Shown here: in pieces, positions 42,491 to 54,076 of the stretch | How the letters are laid out: each line of letters opens with the position of its first letter | Position numbering within the stretch: the stretch's first letter is position 1 | Assembly (NCBI GenBank): GCA_023634235.1 | Contig: JAMKCF010000020.1 | Location: forward strand, 9,114,001-9,178,000 | Source of the DNA: Pisaster brevispinus | Lineage: Eukaryota; Echinodermata; Asteroidea; Forcipulatida; Asteriidae | DNA: 64,000 bases | Reading direction: 5' to 3' | Made by a program: the position numbers and the translations under genes | The notes under the pieces: generated by a model | What the model saw: the letters and a program-made list of their open reading frames with translations, nothing else | Database searches by the model: none | Told to the model about the DNA's origin: nothing

Positions 42491-45400
42491 CTATTTAGCT
42501 AGGACATCTTTCAAGGCACTAATAGACGGCACAAAGAAATATCCACCGCCTGTTGGAATAACCCATTCGTCGGTGGTTTTGAGCTGCGTGGTACCATTTG
42601 ACAGTGCAACGTCGATATGACGCTCTCTGTCCGCAGCGTTGGTTTGCCCAATGATCATGTCGTGTCCACCTCCATTATTCGGACTGGCGTCACTGTTTGC
42701 CCAGTGGGTGACGAGGAACTCGAACTGGTCATCAATACTGGCCTGGTAGCAGACGAACATCAACCCGCGATCTACTTCGTCGTCTACCGTCACGTCCGCA
42801 ATAGGGTCGCCATACTGGATACCGCGGCGGATGATGAGACGTTTGAGGGTGTCATCCTTGCTGCCAATGTCGGTGCTGGAGTCACGCGGCTGGATCTTGC
42901 GGAGATGCGCACTAAGGGGGCAGATTTTTCCCAAGGGATCGGCGGCTCCCTGTGGAAAGCCATCCGTGCCACCGTCCGGTTTGAGTGCGAAAGGAACCAA
43001 CTTCGTTTGGTACTGAAAGGCATTGTTAGCGGTTTTGTCCACTCCAAGGTTTACGTTGTCTTCGCCCGTTGAACGGAGAATCGGCGTTCCTGTTAGGATA
43101 AATGAATGATTTTAATGGGTTTTTTTCTTAGTCAAGGAATTATTCCATATTCACGTTTCCAGATATGGGCAAAACGAATTTGAATTTGTGACACGTGCTG
43201 ATTTTTATGTTTTCCTCAGAGAAAGCACACACAAATTAATTGTTTGGTTTTTAAGGTTAGTGATGGAGACTTTTAAAATGATTAACGACTTGTTTCAATG
43301 ATAATGTTTTATCACGTACCTGACTTCCACCTGGCCATGATTTTGGCACCCATTTGGTGATTAGTGAAATCCTTCATTTCGGGGTCTTTTGCGATTTTGG
43401 CAGCATTCTCCGTCAAGAAATTCCAGAACTTGACGACATCTTGCCTCAGGCGTCGGTAGACAAGGTAGGTTCCATTCTTGGCCCAAGAGGGTCCGATGAA
43501 AGAGTCTTCGAAATGTAAAACGAATTTAAGAAAGAAGTAAACAAAGTGCTGTGACCTAAAAAACATCTAGATTGAGGATAATAGAAGAACTACCTAAGAC
43601 ATGAACTATCTGAGACATGCAATTGTCACATTTGGTATACATGTACTGCGACTGTGTTCTTCGGATCAGTCGTTTATATTATTTTACGAAGCAACTAAAA
43701 ACACAATGACGGCCATGGTCTTTAGACAATAACCTCTCTCGGTCTGCAGAAAAATTGCCTTCTTATCAAGCAACTAACAACACGCCGTCATCCATGGTCT
43801 TACACAACCTTTTGGTCTGCAGAAGCTTCAACCTTCTCAATTACCTAATGACACACTGACGGACCTTACTTGGGTCTGATCTGGGTGCATGACGTCACAA
43901 CGAAAGCGTTTCTGAATGTTTACCATGCAGGACACTTACGGGAAGTTTGGTCATCATGTTCACCGTATTAAAAGAACGTGTTGCTCTCTGGAATAGTGTA
44001 CTTTGGTATTGGCCTGGGCTTGTAAAATAATTCACCGTTGCAGTTTTACCATGAGAATTTTGTTTAATGATTTTTTGACACGAAAAGTTCGGACGTAGTG
44101 CACATAATGAAAACAGTTTCTGTCGGCTGAGCCAAGATGCATTGGTATGATTGCTAGGAAATGTTGACGCTCATTGAGTTCTTGTCAGGGGTTCACATGA
44201 ATGAGCTCAACCGGGTCGACCTTGGCAAGCTTTTTGAACCTAAGACCCTGCTGACCTGACACTAGTTGGCCGACTAGAGGTTTCTGCTGACCAAGACACT
44301 AATAACAATGAGTTCACTGACCCTGTGATGGTTGGCAGATGGTTCTGCAGACAGATCTACGAAACAACAAATAGTACAACCTAATACTGGTTGGTTGACC
44401 ACAATATATTGTCTGCAATACCAAACAACGAAGAGCCCACTAACCTGACCCCGGTTTGTTGATTATAATAGGATCGCCAGACGATGTGTCAGTGTATTGT
44501 TTGTTCTCTCCCAAGATGATCTCCCCAGCCCATAGGAGATGCTGACCAGGTAACCCGTACAAGTCAACCCTAGGGTCTTCAGAGTCCAGGTATCTCGGTG
44601 TGATGTAAAGCGGCTTGTCAATTCCGTCTGGTGTATACCGTCCTCTGTAAACAATGAAATCAATTTAATTTAATTATATTAACTTCTAAACAAATGTGTG
44701 TTCTCTCGGACAGCATTTGCTATTAATGCATGGTATGACACATAAACATGTAATAACAACCTTGCAGTCAGGGACCTGTTTGGTTGCAACACTGACAACC
44801 TGGATCACTCAGGCAGAAGCAGGCAGAAGCAGGCAGAAGCAGGCGGAGTCAAGGCTTCAAGATCGATTGGGTTGATCGGACGCACCCTTGGGAAGTGTAG
44901 CAGGGAGGTCAAGGAGATAGCATACACCACTCTAGTAAGACCACAACTTGAGTTTGCCCCAAGTGCGTGGAACCCAAACACAAACAGTAACATTAAAACT
45001 ATTGAGAGCCCCCAACGACAAGCGGCGCTTTAAGTATGAAGGTTTCCCCCGGGAATCAAGTATGTCTGACATTCATCAGGTTGAACTCCTCTCTAAAATT
45101 ATACATGGCCAAATAAAGATAACTACTCTTGCAAACATCCAACAGAACAGACGGTCAAGCTGACATAACCAGACCAGCCTCGCCTACAGGCAACCATTCG
45201 CCAGAGTTTACTGCTACCTCTGAAACCCTTTCCCAAGAGCTGTTCGGATTTGGAACGAGCTACCAGTTGCTGCAGTCACTGCAACTAATCTGAAAAGGTT
45301 CCAGAGAGAAGCAATGCCAGCTATAAAGAGAGATAGAGCTTCCATTCTCTCTCGGGACAAATTAAAATATCCCACTTTCAAGCATCCTAACAGCACAAAC

Positions 45401-48400
45401 ACTGAGCACAAATGGAATCGCAATCCGCCCTCTTTTGGACAACAGCAATGCTTTAGGATAGTACAGCAATGCAAGATGCAACACCCCGGCCTGTGGTTTG
45501 TTGTCAGTACATGCTGGCAAGCTTTTTCCAACAGTTAAGAGAGTTTGTTTTGCAGTTTTTCAATGATTTGTATTTAAAGTGTATTGTTTACATGTCCTGG
45601 GTTAATGTAGGCTTGTTTGTTTGCTTAATTTATTAAGTTGTAGATCAAAATTTGGTTTTCATCTACCATTGACATTTTGTCATATAGATTTTGTACACAA
45701 AGGATGCTGGCAGAGTTTTGTCATGCCCCCTCCTAACCAAATCACTGACCCCATGTTTGTTGACACCCCCTCTAGTCTAGGACATGTGACAGCGTCCAGC
45801 TTAGGATATTTTAGGATATTATGGCAGGCCAGAGTTTACGATGTTAATGTTAAAATATGTCAGCCAGCCCAGGCCCGAGTGTTTGGGCGATTCTTGGATG
45901 GCTTTCATTTAATTTTTTGTTTTTCAGATTCGGAAATTGTTACCAAACCTGTTTGTCTTTCAGATTTGGATGCAATCGTTTGGAGACAAACATCATACTA
46001 TGGATACCGATTTGAGGGCCGACAAACAGGTTAGTTAAATGTAGTCACTTCGTTTTCAAAAATACTTTTTTTTTCTCGCTGTGTTCGTTTGCTAATCATA
46101 ATTCTCTATGTGATGTCAGTTAGATTTTGTTTTCTTTAATTGAGGTTTATACCTGTAAGATGTCTAGGCTTGTTCTATTGTAAACGCATGCCCAATTAAG
46201 TAAATTCATTTGCTAAATGTTGTTTAGCAAAGACTGGTTCAATTGCCAAGGAAGTACCTTTTTAAAAACATGTTTCATCTAAGCTTTATTAAGGGGCGAT
46301 CCGGTTGGCGTTGTGGTGTCTTTCCTCGCCTTCCATCTCTAGGTTCCGGTTCGAATCCCACCGGGGGCACTATGTGGATTGGGTTTTGTCAGAGAAAAAT
46401 TCTCTGGGGTTTTCCTGCTAAAACTGAAACTGCCTCTTCCTCGTCTTCTCTCCATGGGGTGTTCGACTTGTATACTGATTAAGTTCGCTGTTCTGAGAAT
46501 CCTTGGCTTCACAACCAGAATTAACAAATGAATTAATCAATAAATAACAGATTGAGTCACATCGTCTCTATCATTTTGTTTCTAAATAGAGTGGAGTCTT
46601 CGCTGCCCATGAACAGCCTACCTTAGTCCAGGATTGCTGATACCATCAAGGAAGCCAAAGTGTTCATGTCCTGGGTGGTCGACGAGACGCTTGCCGCACT
46701 CCTCATATTTAATGCTTGCCGGGTTACCACAAGCTACCAGTCCAGCTTTCAGCTTGCCAATCTCCTCCTTAATCATGCACTCTCGGTCAGATGCGATCTG
46801 CAGTGAAATGGATTGCCGTTGTCATCGAGTTGTGCTGTAATTATGCTTAGGTAAGTCAAATTGCGTGTATATGTGACTATCTGATAATAATATTAGAAAG
46901 TAGTACAGGTAACGTGTATGGTTAGTCATCGGCAGCTCTACTGTACTGTGTGAACTAATGTCAATGTCATGTGCATGTTGTAACTACCAGGAACCCTTTC
47001 GGAACCCAAGAGGGTTCCCCACTCACGTGGAACGGGTAACCTAGAATGGTAGTTACTAGTCAGCAGCTGTCATTCCAGATAATTTCCCATTGTTTTTTTC
47101 CGAGTCTGCTGACACCCGAGTCTTCAAAAGTCTCCCATCACTGAACACTGGTCCCAAGCCTGTCTTTATCCCAAAGAATAAAGACAGGCAGCGGTCTTAC
47201 AAACCCAATGCTTTCATTGGATAGAAAAATGCATGCAGTGACACAGAACTCCCAGACTGGTAGTGATACTACGCGCAAAGAGTGTAGAATCTGTGTACTA
47301 TGGCATGCAAGGTCAAAAGTACATCTGCAGGTAACTGCCAATAAGCCATTGGGTTTGTCAGACCATGGGTCTTTGGTATAACTTAAGACCAGTGCCTGTC
47401 TTTAACATTGCGGATAAAAACAGTGGACCAGTCTAATTGCCATATTTCTTTAGGTAGATGCTTTCTTACTTGGATGAGAACGTGGGGGTTTTTCTCGGCA
47501 CCAACTGTCCAGTTAGACTGAGCTCCACTACCTATAATATAAACAGGATCAATACCGACGTGCGGTTTAAGTAAAATAAATATATATACAATTAGTAGGG
47601 GAGATGGCCTTAGCTTTTGATCCAAAACCGGACCTTCGTCAGAGGCATAAACAAGAACAAACACAAACATATCCATTTATAGCAAAAAGAGGAGCAAAGG
47701 ATTAAGGGAGAGTTATATATGTATAAAGAAATTGAAAAAAGGAACAAATTACTGATTTAAGATAAGGTTAAATGATTCGTCTGGAAAAAAAAGATTTCCA
47801 AGTAAAACCCAAATACAATAGCGAATTAACTCTGTACAAATAAGCAACGTCATCGATTTATGCATCGGGATAAAAGTACCTAGTGAGTTTCAAGTCTGTA
47901 TGACCTGTCATCTGTTGTAAGTCTTCCGAAGAAGACGTGAAAAAACCCTGTACAATAACAGATTTTCGGCTGTGGGTCGAAAACATAAAAAACAAGTGAG
48001 TCGATGCGAAAACAAAATCGAATCGGTGGACATTAATATTGTTAAGCATGTATTTGAACTTCCCAATAAAACAGTGTTTACAGTTATTATGGCATTACGT
48101 GCAACTGTTATTGTGTATTGAATGCACACTGTAATGTAGTGGAGCTCCGAGACCAAGGGGCCTTTGAAGAAATGTAGACGATAGGGGTTCGAATACCGGT
48201 GTGGTGCATTTTGCAATTTGAAATTAAGAGCATGAAATTCTACCGTTGTCATACATTATTAGCTGTAGGTCCATTCTTATTGGGGAAAAAAGAGGTTTGA
48301 ATGGATTTGGCATAAATTTCTCAGTATTTACCTGACGTAGGGTCGTGCAGATAAGTTGAACGTGGTGCTAGACCGATTTTGAAGGCTACATTAACGCCGG

Positions 48401-49791
48401 GCTTGTAGAACTTCTCGACATCACTTTTCGGGGCCAGTTGGAGCAGAGCATCGTAAGAGAAGGACACATTAAAACACACTTGCGCCAAGGTAGTGGGCTT
48501 AACCCCACCTCGCTTCTCACGCATCAGCCTGAAAATATCCCTGAACCGAATGACATCCCTAGCGGAAGTGACGCTTGGGATGACGTATTCACTCAGCCAT
48601 CTCTTGAAGTCAGTCGTATTCGTTGTAGATTCGTTCTTGATGTCGATGGCCAGGATGGATAGATAGGGTTTGTTAAAACCAAGTAGAGCATCTCCCTGAA
48701 TGTCGTCAACCTCCAAGATTGGTTCCTTATACAGCCAGTTCTGATGTGGTGTCACCTGTCGGGCTGCGAGGAGTGACTTCACAACTGGTTGCTTCATCAT
48801 GGGATAGTGTCCATTTGCCGCCGGAGCTACACGCAAAGAAATGAAAAGAACACATTGTGGATATTTTTTTTTTCTGAGCGAATTTTGACAGTTGCTGCTT
48901 GTTCAAAACGAAAAACATAACACAAACGTCTGCATAATGCCACGTACAATAAATTGTATTTATTGTTTAATTAGCTACCACTTATTACTGCCAGATGTTT
49001 TCCCGGACAATAGTTTAAATGAAAGCTTGTAGCGTATTCGATTCTAAGAAAATACCTATTTTAAATTTAAATCAAAATTCGGACCTCGCAGCTTTATCGC
49101 GTAATTTCTTGAAATGCGTATCGTTTCTTCCTGTCCATTACATTTATCGTAATCCTATGATTGCGACATCAGCTTATTATCTGTGGTAAAAATAATATAG
49201 AAATTTATGCTTGTGAAGCGCTCTACCTCCATGCTGGTATCGTAGGGGCTGTAAAGATTAAAACAGTGCCGAAATAAAAAGAAAGAAAGAATCATGCCAG
49301 CATTAAAAAAGTTGTTAAAACATTAAACCCGAACTTGAATAAACTATAAAAATAACACTTCATAACAAGTCAAAAATGCAACACCGTTCACAACTCAGCC
49401 GCGAACGGCAGTTTTGGACATTTGAAATGGCTTAAATGAACGTGGAAAAACATCTACGAGCCTCACAAAATTACCAACGAACTTAAAACAATCAGGGTCA
49501 CGTAGTGGGCGCTGCGTCACGGCCCATGAAAATGGCCGCGCCTGGGAAAAGCTGTTGAGGGCGCCTTGCGAATCGCAAATAGTGACACAATTTAGGAAAC
49601 GTGTTTGAACCGGAGAAATATAAACAACATTTGCATAAGAAATACATAAATAGATATCTTCATTAAGCATTATAATGACCACATCAATTACAACAATTAT
49701 ATTATTAGTGATGTAATGGTTCCAAATAATAAACTAATGATCCAGACGGATTACATTACCTCTTGCACGACTCTTTCCCAATGCAGAATTC
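42491..49791 (-). CDS. DyP-type (dye-decolorizing) heme peroxidase, at least seven exons
   Basis: Minus-strand exons: 49791-49760, 48826-48332, 47531-47470, 46797-46622, 44644-44445, 43505-43320 and 43089-42491, all with GT-AG junctions and matching phases. They encode about 582 residues plus an unresolved N-terminus. DyP enzymes are heme peroxidases that oxidise dyes and phenolic or other substrates with hydrogen peroxide. Family marks: GHEHFGFLDGISNPGL at 46622-46670 (the GFxDG motif with the catalytic Asp); VDLYGLPGQHLLWAGEIILG; GTYLVYRRLRQDVVKFWNFL; CPLSAHLRKIQPRDSS (proximal heme His codon at 42905-42907); and IIRRGIQYGDP (distal Arg). All key residues are present, so it should be active. 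DyPs are best known from bacteria and fungi; here the gene is split by six or more introns and so is host DNA, not contamination. Introns hold an antisense LINE end and a SINE. Confidence 0.92.
44845..45330 (+). mobile_element. Decayed LINE 3' end (reverse-transcriptase C-terminal region)
   Basis: The plus-strand frame from 44845 reads REVKEIAYTTLVRPQLEFAP then SAWNP, typical of the region after the RT domain of RTE/CR1/Jockey-like LINEs. It is closed by TAA near 45032. A second frame near 45180-45330 reads YRQPFARVYCYL, stop, PFPRAVRIWNELPVAA, the usual C-terminal end. It has several frameshifts and stops and is antisense in a peroxidase intron. A 9-bp tandem repeat (CAGGCAGAAG type) sits just before it at 44808-44844. 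Confidence 0.75.
46293..46548 (+). mobile_element. tRNA-derived SINE, second family
   Basis: The head GGGGCGATCCGGTTGGCGTT then GTGG (A-box-like), and a perfect B-box GGTTCGAATCC about 40 bases on. The body follows with TGTGGATTGGGTTTT and TCTCTGGGGTTTTCCTGCT, and the AT-rich tail has AATTAATCAATAAATAA. It differs from the SINE family at 17440. Inside a peroxidase intron. Confidence 0.75.
46980..47056. repeat. Short foldback sequence
   Basis: GTAACTACCA at the left and TGGTAGTTAC at the right are perfect inverted ends. Inside, GGAACCC and GGGTTCC also pair. Peroxidase intron. Confidence 0.6.
47147..47432. mobile_element. MITE with CTGTCTTTATCC hairpin ends
   Basis: Left ACTGGTCCCAAGCCTGTCTT then TATCC; right GGATAAAAACAGTGGACCAG then T. 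Each end is itself a hairpin around GACAGG. It ends only 38 bases downstream of a peroxidase exon. A shortened copy is at 32287-32600. Confidence 0.7.
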
Positions 49792-51526
49792 CTAAAGAAT
49801 GAAAGAAAAAAGACAATATTTCTTAACTTTGAGTCGGAACTTTTGATTAAACTAAAAATCTTATCGTGATACCTTGCAATAGACCATGCAAGTCTCTCAA
49901 TGACACGGTCACCATTGAGCTTCCGGGCACCTCTGAGCCATCTGCTATGGGAGATCAACGTGGTTGCAATTTTATGATTGCTTTTATAGTTTTGTCACAC
50001 CAAGAACATATTGGTGGAATGATTGCATTTAAAAACTAACAATGTAGTGAATGAAATCAAAATTAAACTTTGAAACTTATAAGAAAAATGATATGAGAAA
50101 ATGAACAAATATTGCTCGACCTGTAACATCCGGCTCGAAAGTGTCAGATTGTGAAAATTTCCTTTGGTTAATTCAAGGAGGTAGGAATCAAATTCCTACC
50201 TCCTTGGTTTATTGTAGCGGCTAACGTGTTTGAATGGGTCCAGGTGGGAATTTCATTACAAAACGTCTCCCCTAAAACGGCTACAAATATCGACATAAAG
50301 TGAAAAATGTTATCGTTCATCCTCTGATTTTTTATTTATTTTTATGAACGTAAGGATAGATCCTTCATTCCTGAAAGTTTAAACAAAGTCCCTCCGTACA
50401 TCCTCTGGATATTTTACGATTTTTAGAAGGCTTTTTGAGAAAATGGTTTCTGCCTAAACTTGGTTTGCATGAAAACGATCGTCTGTTGACAGACGGGAAC
50501 ATTTTGCCGCAGGTAGTGTTAATTCTTAGGAAACGTACACATCTTAAACATATTTATGTAATACATCTCGTTTACATTGTGAAATATGTTGTGTATTAAA
50601 TTATTAAATTGCCGAAGCAGTTGGCAAAAATAAATAAAAAAGACGTTCTCCAGTGTAAAGATTTGGTGAACTTACAACATTTAGAGATAATAGCACTCTC
50701 TAATAAAATTGACCCGTCCAGGCAGTCTGAACGGCCGCCAGCGTGCAGCGTGTAGCAACCATGTATTCAAATATTTTACCATACTGTACATAGGGAATGT
50801 ACGTGTTCTGCGCGCCGTTTGCACAATAACAGGTTTTCTGTGTACGGCTTCAGCTAGCACGGTCCACGTCAGGGGGTGGGGCGGACACGATATTGCGCAA
50901 TTCTTTCCCCGATGCTGTGTAAACGTACCATTACAAAAATTGGGGTGTTTAATTTTTACACTAACACGAATGGATTAAATTAGATAAAAGTAAGGCAGTA
51001 TTTTACCAATTATATAGTTTATTTGTCAGGTTTTTGGAGTGGAATAAAATGCAAATATTTGACAAATATCTAGACAAGACTATTTTAAAAATGCATTCGT
51101 CCCTCCAACATTAGGCGCATGGCCAGTCAACAGCACCATACCGTTAATCAATGTATAATATTGCTTTGAACGAAAATTTCGACACCCCTAAAACAGTGTC
51201 ACAAAACGCGACGAAAGTGAAAAATTGAACCATTCTACCCCTGAGATTTTTCAAGTTCTTGTTTAAATATATAGTTTTCTAACATTGCGAATTTGTTTGT
51301 AAAAATCCACCCAATCGATTTTTATGATTTTCAAAATGTAACGTTCTAATTAAATAGTAACTTCTGTTAACGGTTTCACGTGTGGACCAGTCGGCGTCCG
51401 GAGTTTATGTGTGTTGGTAATATGGTATACCAAGCAGTCAGGGTGACACACAAAGGCTGCGTTTCCTGGTATGAAGCCTGGGACCAATCAGAGCGCTTTA
51501 TTGCTGCGACCTGACTGCATGAACAG
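49792..51526. other. Region upstream of the last confident peroxidase exon
   Basis: A phase-compatible but doubtful upstream exon ends at 49873 (donor after GCAAG, phase 2) and reads SRWLRGARKLNGDRVIERLA then WSIAR. No ATG in frame is close, and its 3' part matches a MITE end. The true first exon was not found. The rest is AT-rich, with a hairpin at 50174-50206. Confidence 0.35.
50174..50206. repeat. Perfect 15-bp inverted repeat, 3-base loop
   Basis: Arms CAAGGAGGTAGGAAT and ATTCCTACCTCCTTG are separated by CAA. Confidence 0.9.
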
Positions 51527-52204
51527 TAGACTTGATTTCAAGTCTGAGATCGCAGTTATTTATCTGCATCAGCCACGAAAAACGCCCCCACAGATTAACT
51601 ATCACGCGCCCCAACTCGCAATCTCAGACTTGACCCCCTTGCGTTTAGGTATATTCATGTATTCAAAGATAAATGTTAACAGTCAAGTGTACGCCAGGGA
51701 GCTGGCCAATCAGGAGACGGCAAAAACATTACTGGCAGCGTCTATTACTAACAGGCTGAACTCGCTTAAAATTGTTGCTTTATGTTTATTCGATATTAAA
51801 TTTGTATAGTCCTTGGTACGTAGACAGTTTTTAAAATACATAGATAAGTTTAGTGAGATCTTAATGTAGTAAAAAACACATAACAAAATACATGATTCCT
51901 ACTCCGCGATAACAGTTGCACCCTACAGTTTAAATGGAAGAGCTCACAACCTATCTCGTAGATGGTTTGTTTGAATATTCATGTTATCGAAGGTTTTTGC
52001 AATTCCGACCAATCAGATTGTTCCGTCCACTTTTGGACTAATTTGCCATAGGGTGTGTTTATACAAACCGTTGAACAATGGTCCCAAGTCTGTGATCGTA
52101 GGCTAATGACGGAGGTTAATCTACAAGAGGGCGCTATTTCAGGAATAATGTATTGGCTATCGGGTAGAGTAAAAGCCACGATCGCAGACTTGGAACCAAG
52201 TCTA
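51527..52204 (+). mobile_element. 678-bp non-autonomous DNA transposon, copy A, with 9-bp target duplication
   Basis: The ends TAGACTTGATTTCAAGTCTG and AGACTTGGAACCAAGTCTA form inverted repeats of about 30 bases, and each end is itself a small palindrome. CATGAACAG directly precedes and directly follows the element: an exact 9-bp target duplication, fitting Mutator-like elements among others. No transposase is encoded. An open frame of roughly 95 codons in the left half is shared with copy B but has no recognised domain. Confidence 0.9.
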
Positions 52205-52986
52205 CATGAACAGAGATTCGACTGCATGCATGTAAGGCATGCTCATGAATGAGACAAGTATCAACGTTGATGGCGCCTTTTTCTTTTTCCGTGTCCGCCC
52301 CCCCCCCCCCTGGTCCACGTAGCGAGAGTCGAATGAGATTATTTTCAACGTAGGTGGCGCGTTGGTGGCGGACCCACTTTACTGTATGTATATTCATAGA
52401 CTGTATTCATCAACCAGAAGGTGGTCGCCTGTATGGAAATGACCCTGTAGTGCGCCGTGTGCAAGTTTCACGGTGCTGCATGCTGATTGGCCACTCGTCA
52501 TCTTGTTTACTTTAGACGTTACATTAACCATTGATACATGTTGCGCCAAGTCACCGGCTCACTGCGCGATCGTTAAATATTCATTACTCCTTAATCACTG
52601 CATGCTGTAATTGGCTAATGTAAATGGTATGACAGCCCATTAAATGTTGTCACTCGGCCTGTACGTACTTGACGTCAATTTGTTGGGCTCAGTTTTGGAT
52701 CATAAACCTAAGTGATCCTTACCTTCAAAGAAGGACAGTCATCTGCAATGAGAAGTGTACACTCAGTTCATGATCACAGTACATGTATTATGATGTACAT
52801 GTACATGGTACACGATTTATATTAACACGTCCGCGCAGAAGCAAATTTATTTTTAAACAAAGATATCTTCTTATGACAGTATAGGCCTATGCGAATCACT
52901 GTGCACTGCATGTTTGTACTAGTGTACAAAATGTACCTGTGCATGCAACGCACAATGCAATGCAATGCAATGTACATGTGCATGAA
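52205..52986. other. Spacer between the two inverted transposon copies
   Basis: Holds a C-run at about 52299-52310, GTACATGTACATG repeats near 52796, and (TGCAA)n near 52955-52970. No gene. Confidence 0.5.
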
Positions 52987-53662
52987 TAGACTTGGTTCCA
53001 AGTCTGCAATCGTGGCTTTTACTCTACCCGATAGCCAATACATTATTCCCTGAAATAGCGCCCTCTTGTAGATTAACCTCCGTCATTAGCCTACGATCAC
53101 AGACTTGGGACCATTGTCCAACGGTTTGTACACACCCTATGGCGAATTAGTCCAAAAGTGGACGGAACAATCTGATTGGTCGGAATTGCAAAAACCTTCG
53201 ATAACATGAATATTCAAACAAAACCATCTACGGGATAGGTTGTGAGCTCTTCCATTTAAACTGTAGGGTGCAACTGTTATCGCGGAGTAGGAATCATGTA
53301 TATTGTTATGTGTTTTTTACTACATTAAGATCTCGTTAAACTTATCTATGTATTTTAAAAACTGTCTACGTACCAAGGACTATACAAATTTAATATCGAA
53401 TGAACATAAAGCAACAATTTTAAGCGAGTTCAGCCTGTTAGTAATAGACGCTGCCAGTAATGTTTTTGCCGTCTCCTGATTGGCCAGCTCCCTGGCGTAC
53501 GCTTGATTGTTTACATTTATCTTTGAATACATGAATATACCTAAACGCAAGGGGGTCAAGTCTGAGATTGCGAGTTGGGGCGCGTGATAGCTAATCTGTG
53601 GGGGCGTTTTTCGTGGCTGATGCAGAGGAATAACTGCGATCTCAGACTTGAAATCAAGTCTA
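52987..53662 (-). mobile_element. 676-bp non-autonomous DNA transposon, copy B, with 9-bp target duplication
   Basis: Nearly identical to copy A but in the opposite orientation. It runs from TAGACTTGGTTCCAAGTCTG to GACTTGAAATCAAGTCTA. GTGCATGAA flanks it exactly on both sides. Confidence 0.9.
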
Positions 53663-53879
53663 GTGCATGAACGGTGTTGCATCCATGTACAAGTACACAC
53701 ACCGTACAAACAGTATAAGGCGTACATGCAATACCGCAACTAAGCATCAAAAGGTCATGACCCAGCCAATGGGAAGCAAAAATGCAAACATGGCCGTTAC
53801 TGCGCTGGGGGAAAACAAATTCGCTGCCGAAATCACAGTCTATCGTGAAACGATGTCGGATCTTTCCAATGAGTTGTAG

Positions 53880-53950
53880 TGGTTCTGAAAAGAACCGATT
53901 TTGCAACAATTCGACGTTTCGAGCAGTATGTTCTGATTGTCTTCAGAAGC
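53880..53950 (-). repeat. Hammerhead-like repeat fragment
   Basis: GGTTCTGAAAAGAACCG, then CGACGTTTCGAGCAGTATGT and TCTGATTGTCTTCAGAAG, match the centre of the MITE at 4933-5187. Read on the minus strand this gives CTGAAGA, a stem of about 7 pairs, then GAAACGTC, resembling a hammerhead core. Confidence 0.55.
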
Positions 53951-54076
53951 AAGTATTTTCTTATCAACAAATACACAAGCACAAACGCCGTGGGAGATGG
54001 TCTCATACACAAAATGCAAACCAAAATCACGTGACATAGTTTAAGTTTACGGGAGCAAACACCACACCATCAAACG

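Noticed and set aside
42617..43072. Plus-strand open frame of 151 codons
   Set aside because: It is the antisense of the last DyP peroxidase exon, whose minus-strand frame carries clear family motifs.
46293..46370. tRNA gene with a perfect B-box
   Set aside because: The acceptor and anticodon arms do not pair convincingly, and the downstream body and AT-rich tail mark it as a SINE.
51471..51809. Open frame of 112 codons, conserved in the second copy at 53380-53739
   Set aside because: It overlaps one end of a non-autonomous transposon and its conservation simply reflects recent copying; no protein domain is recognisable.
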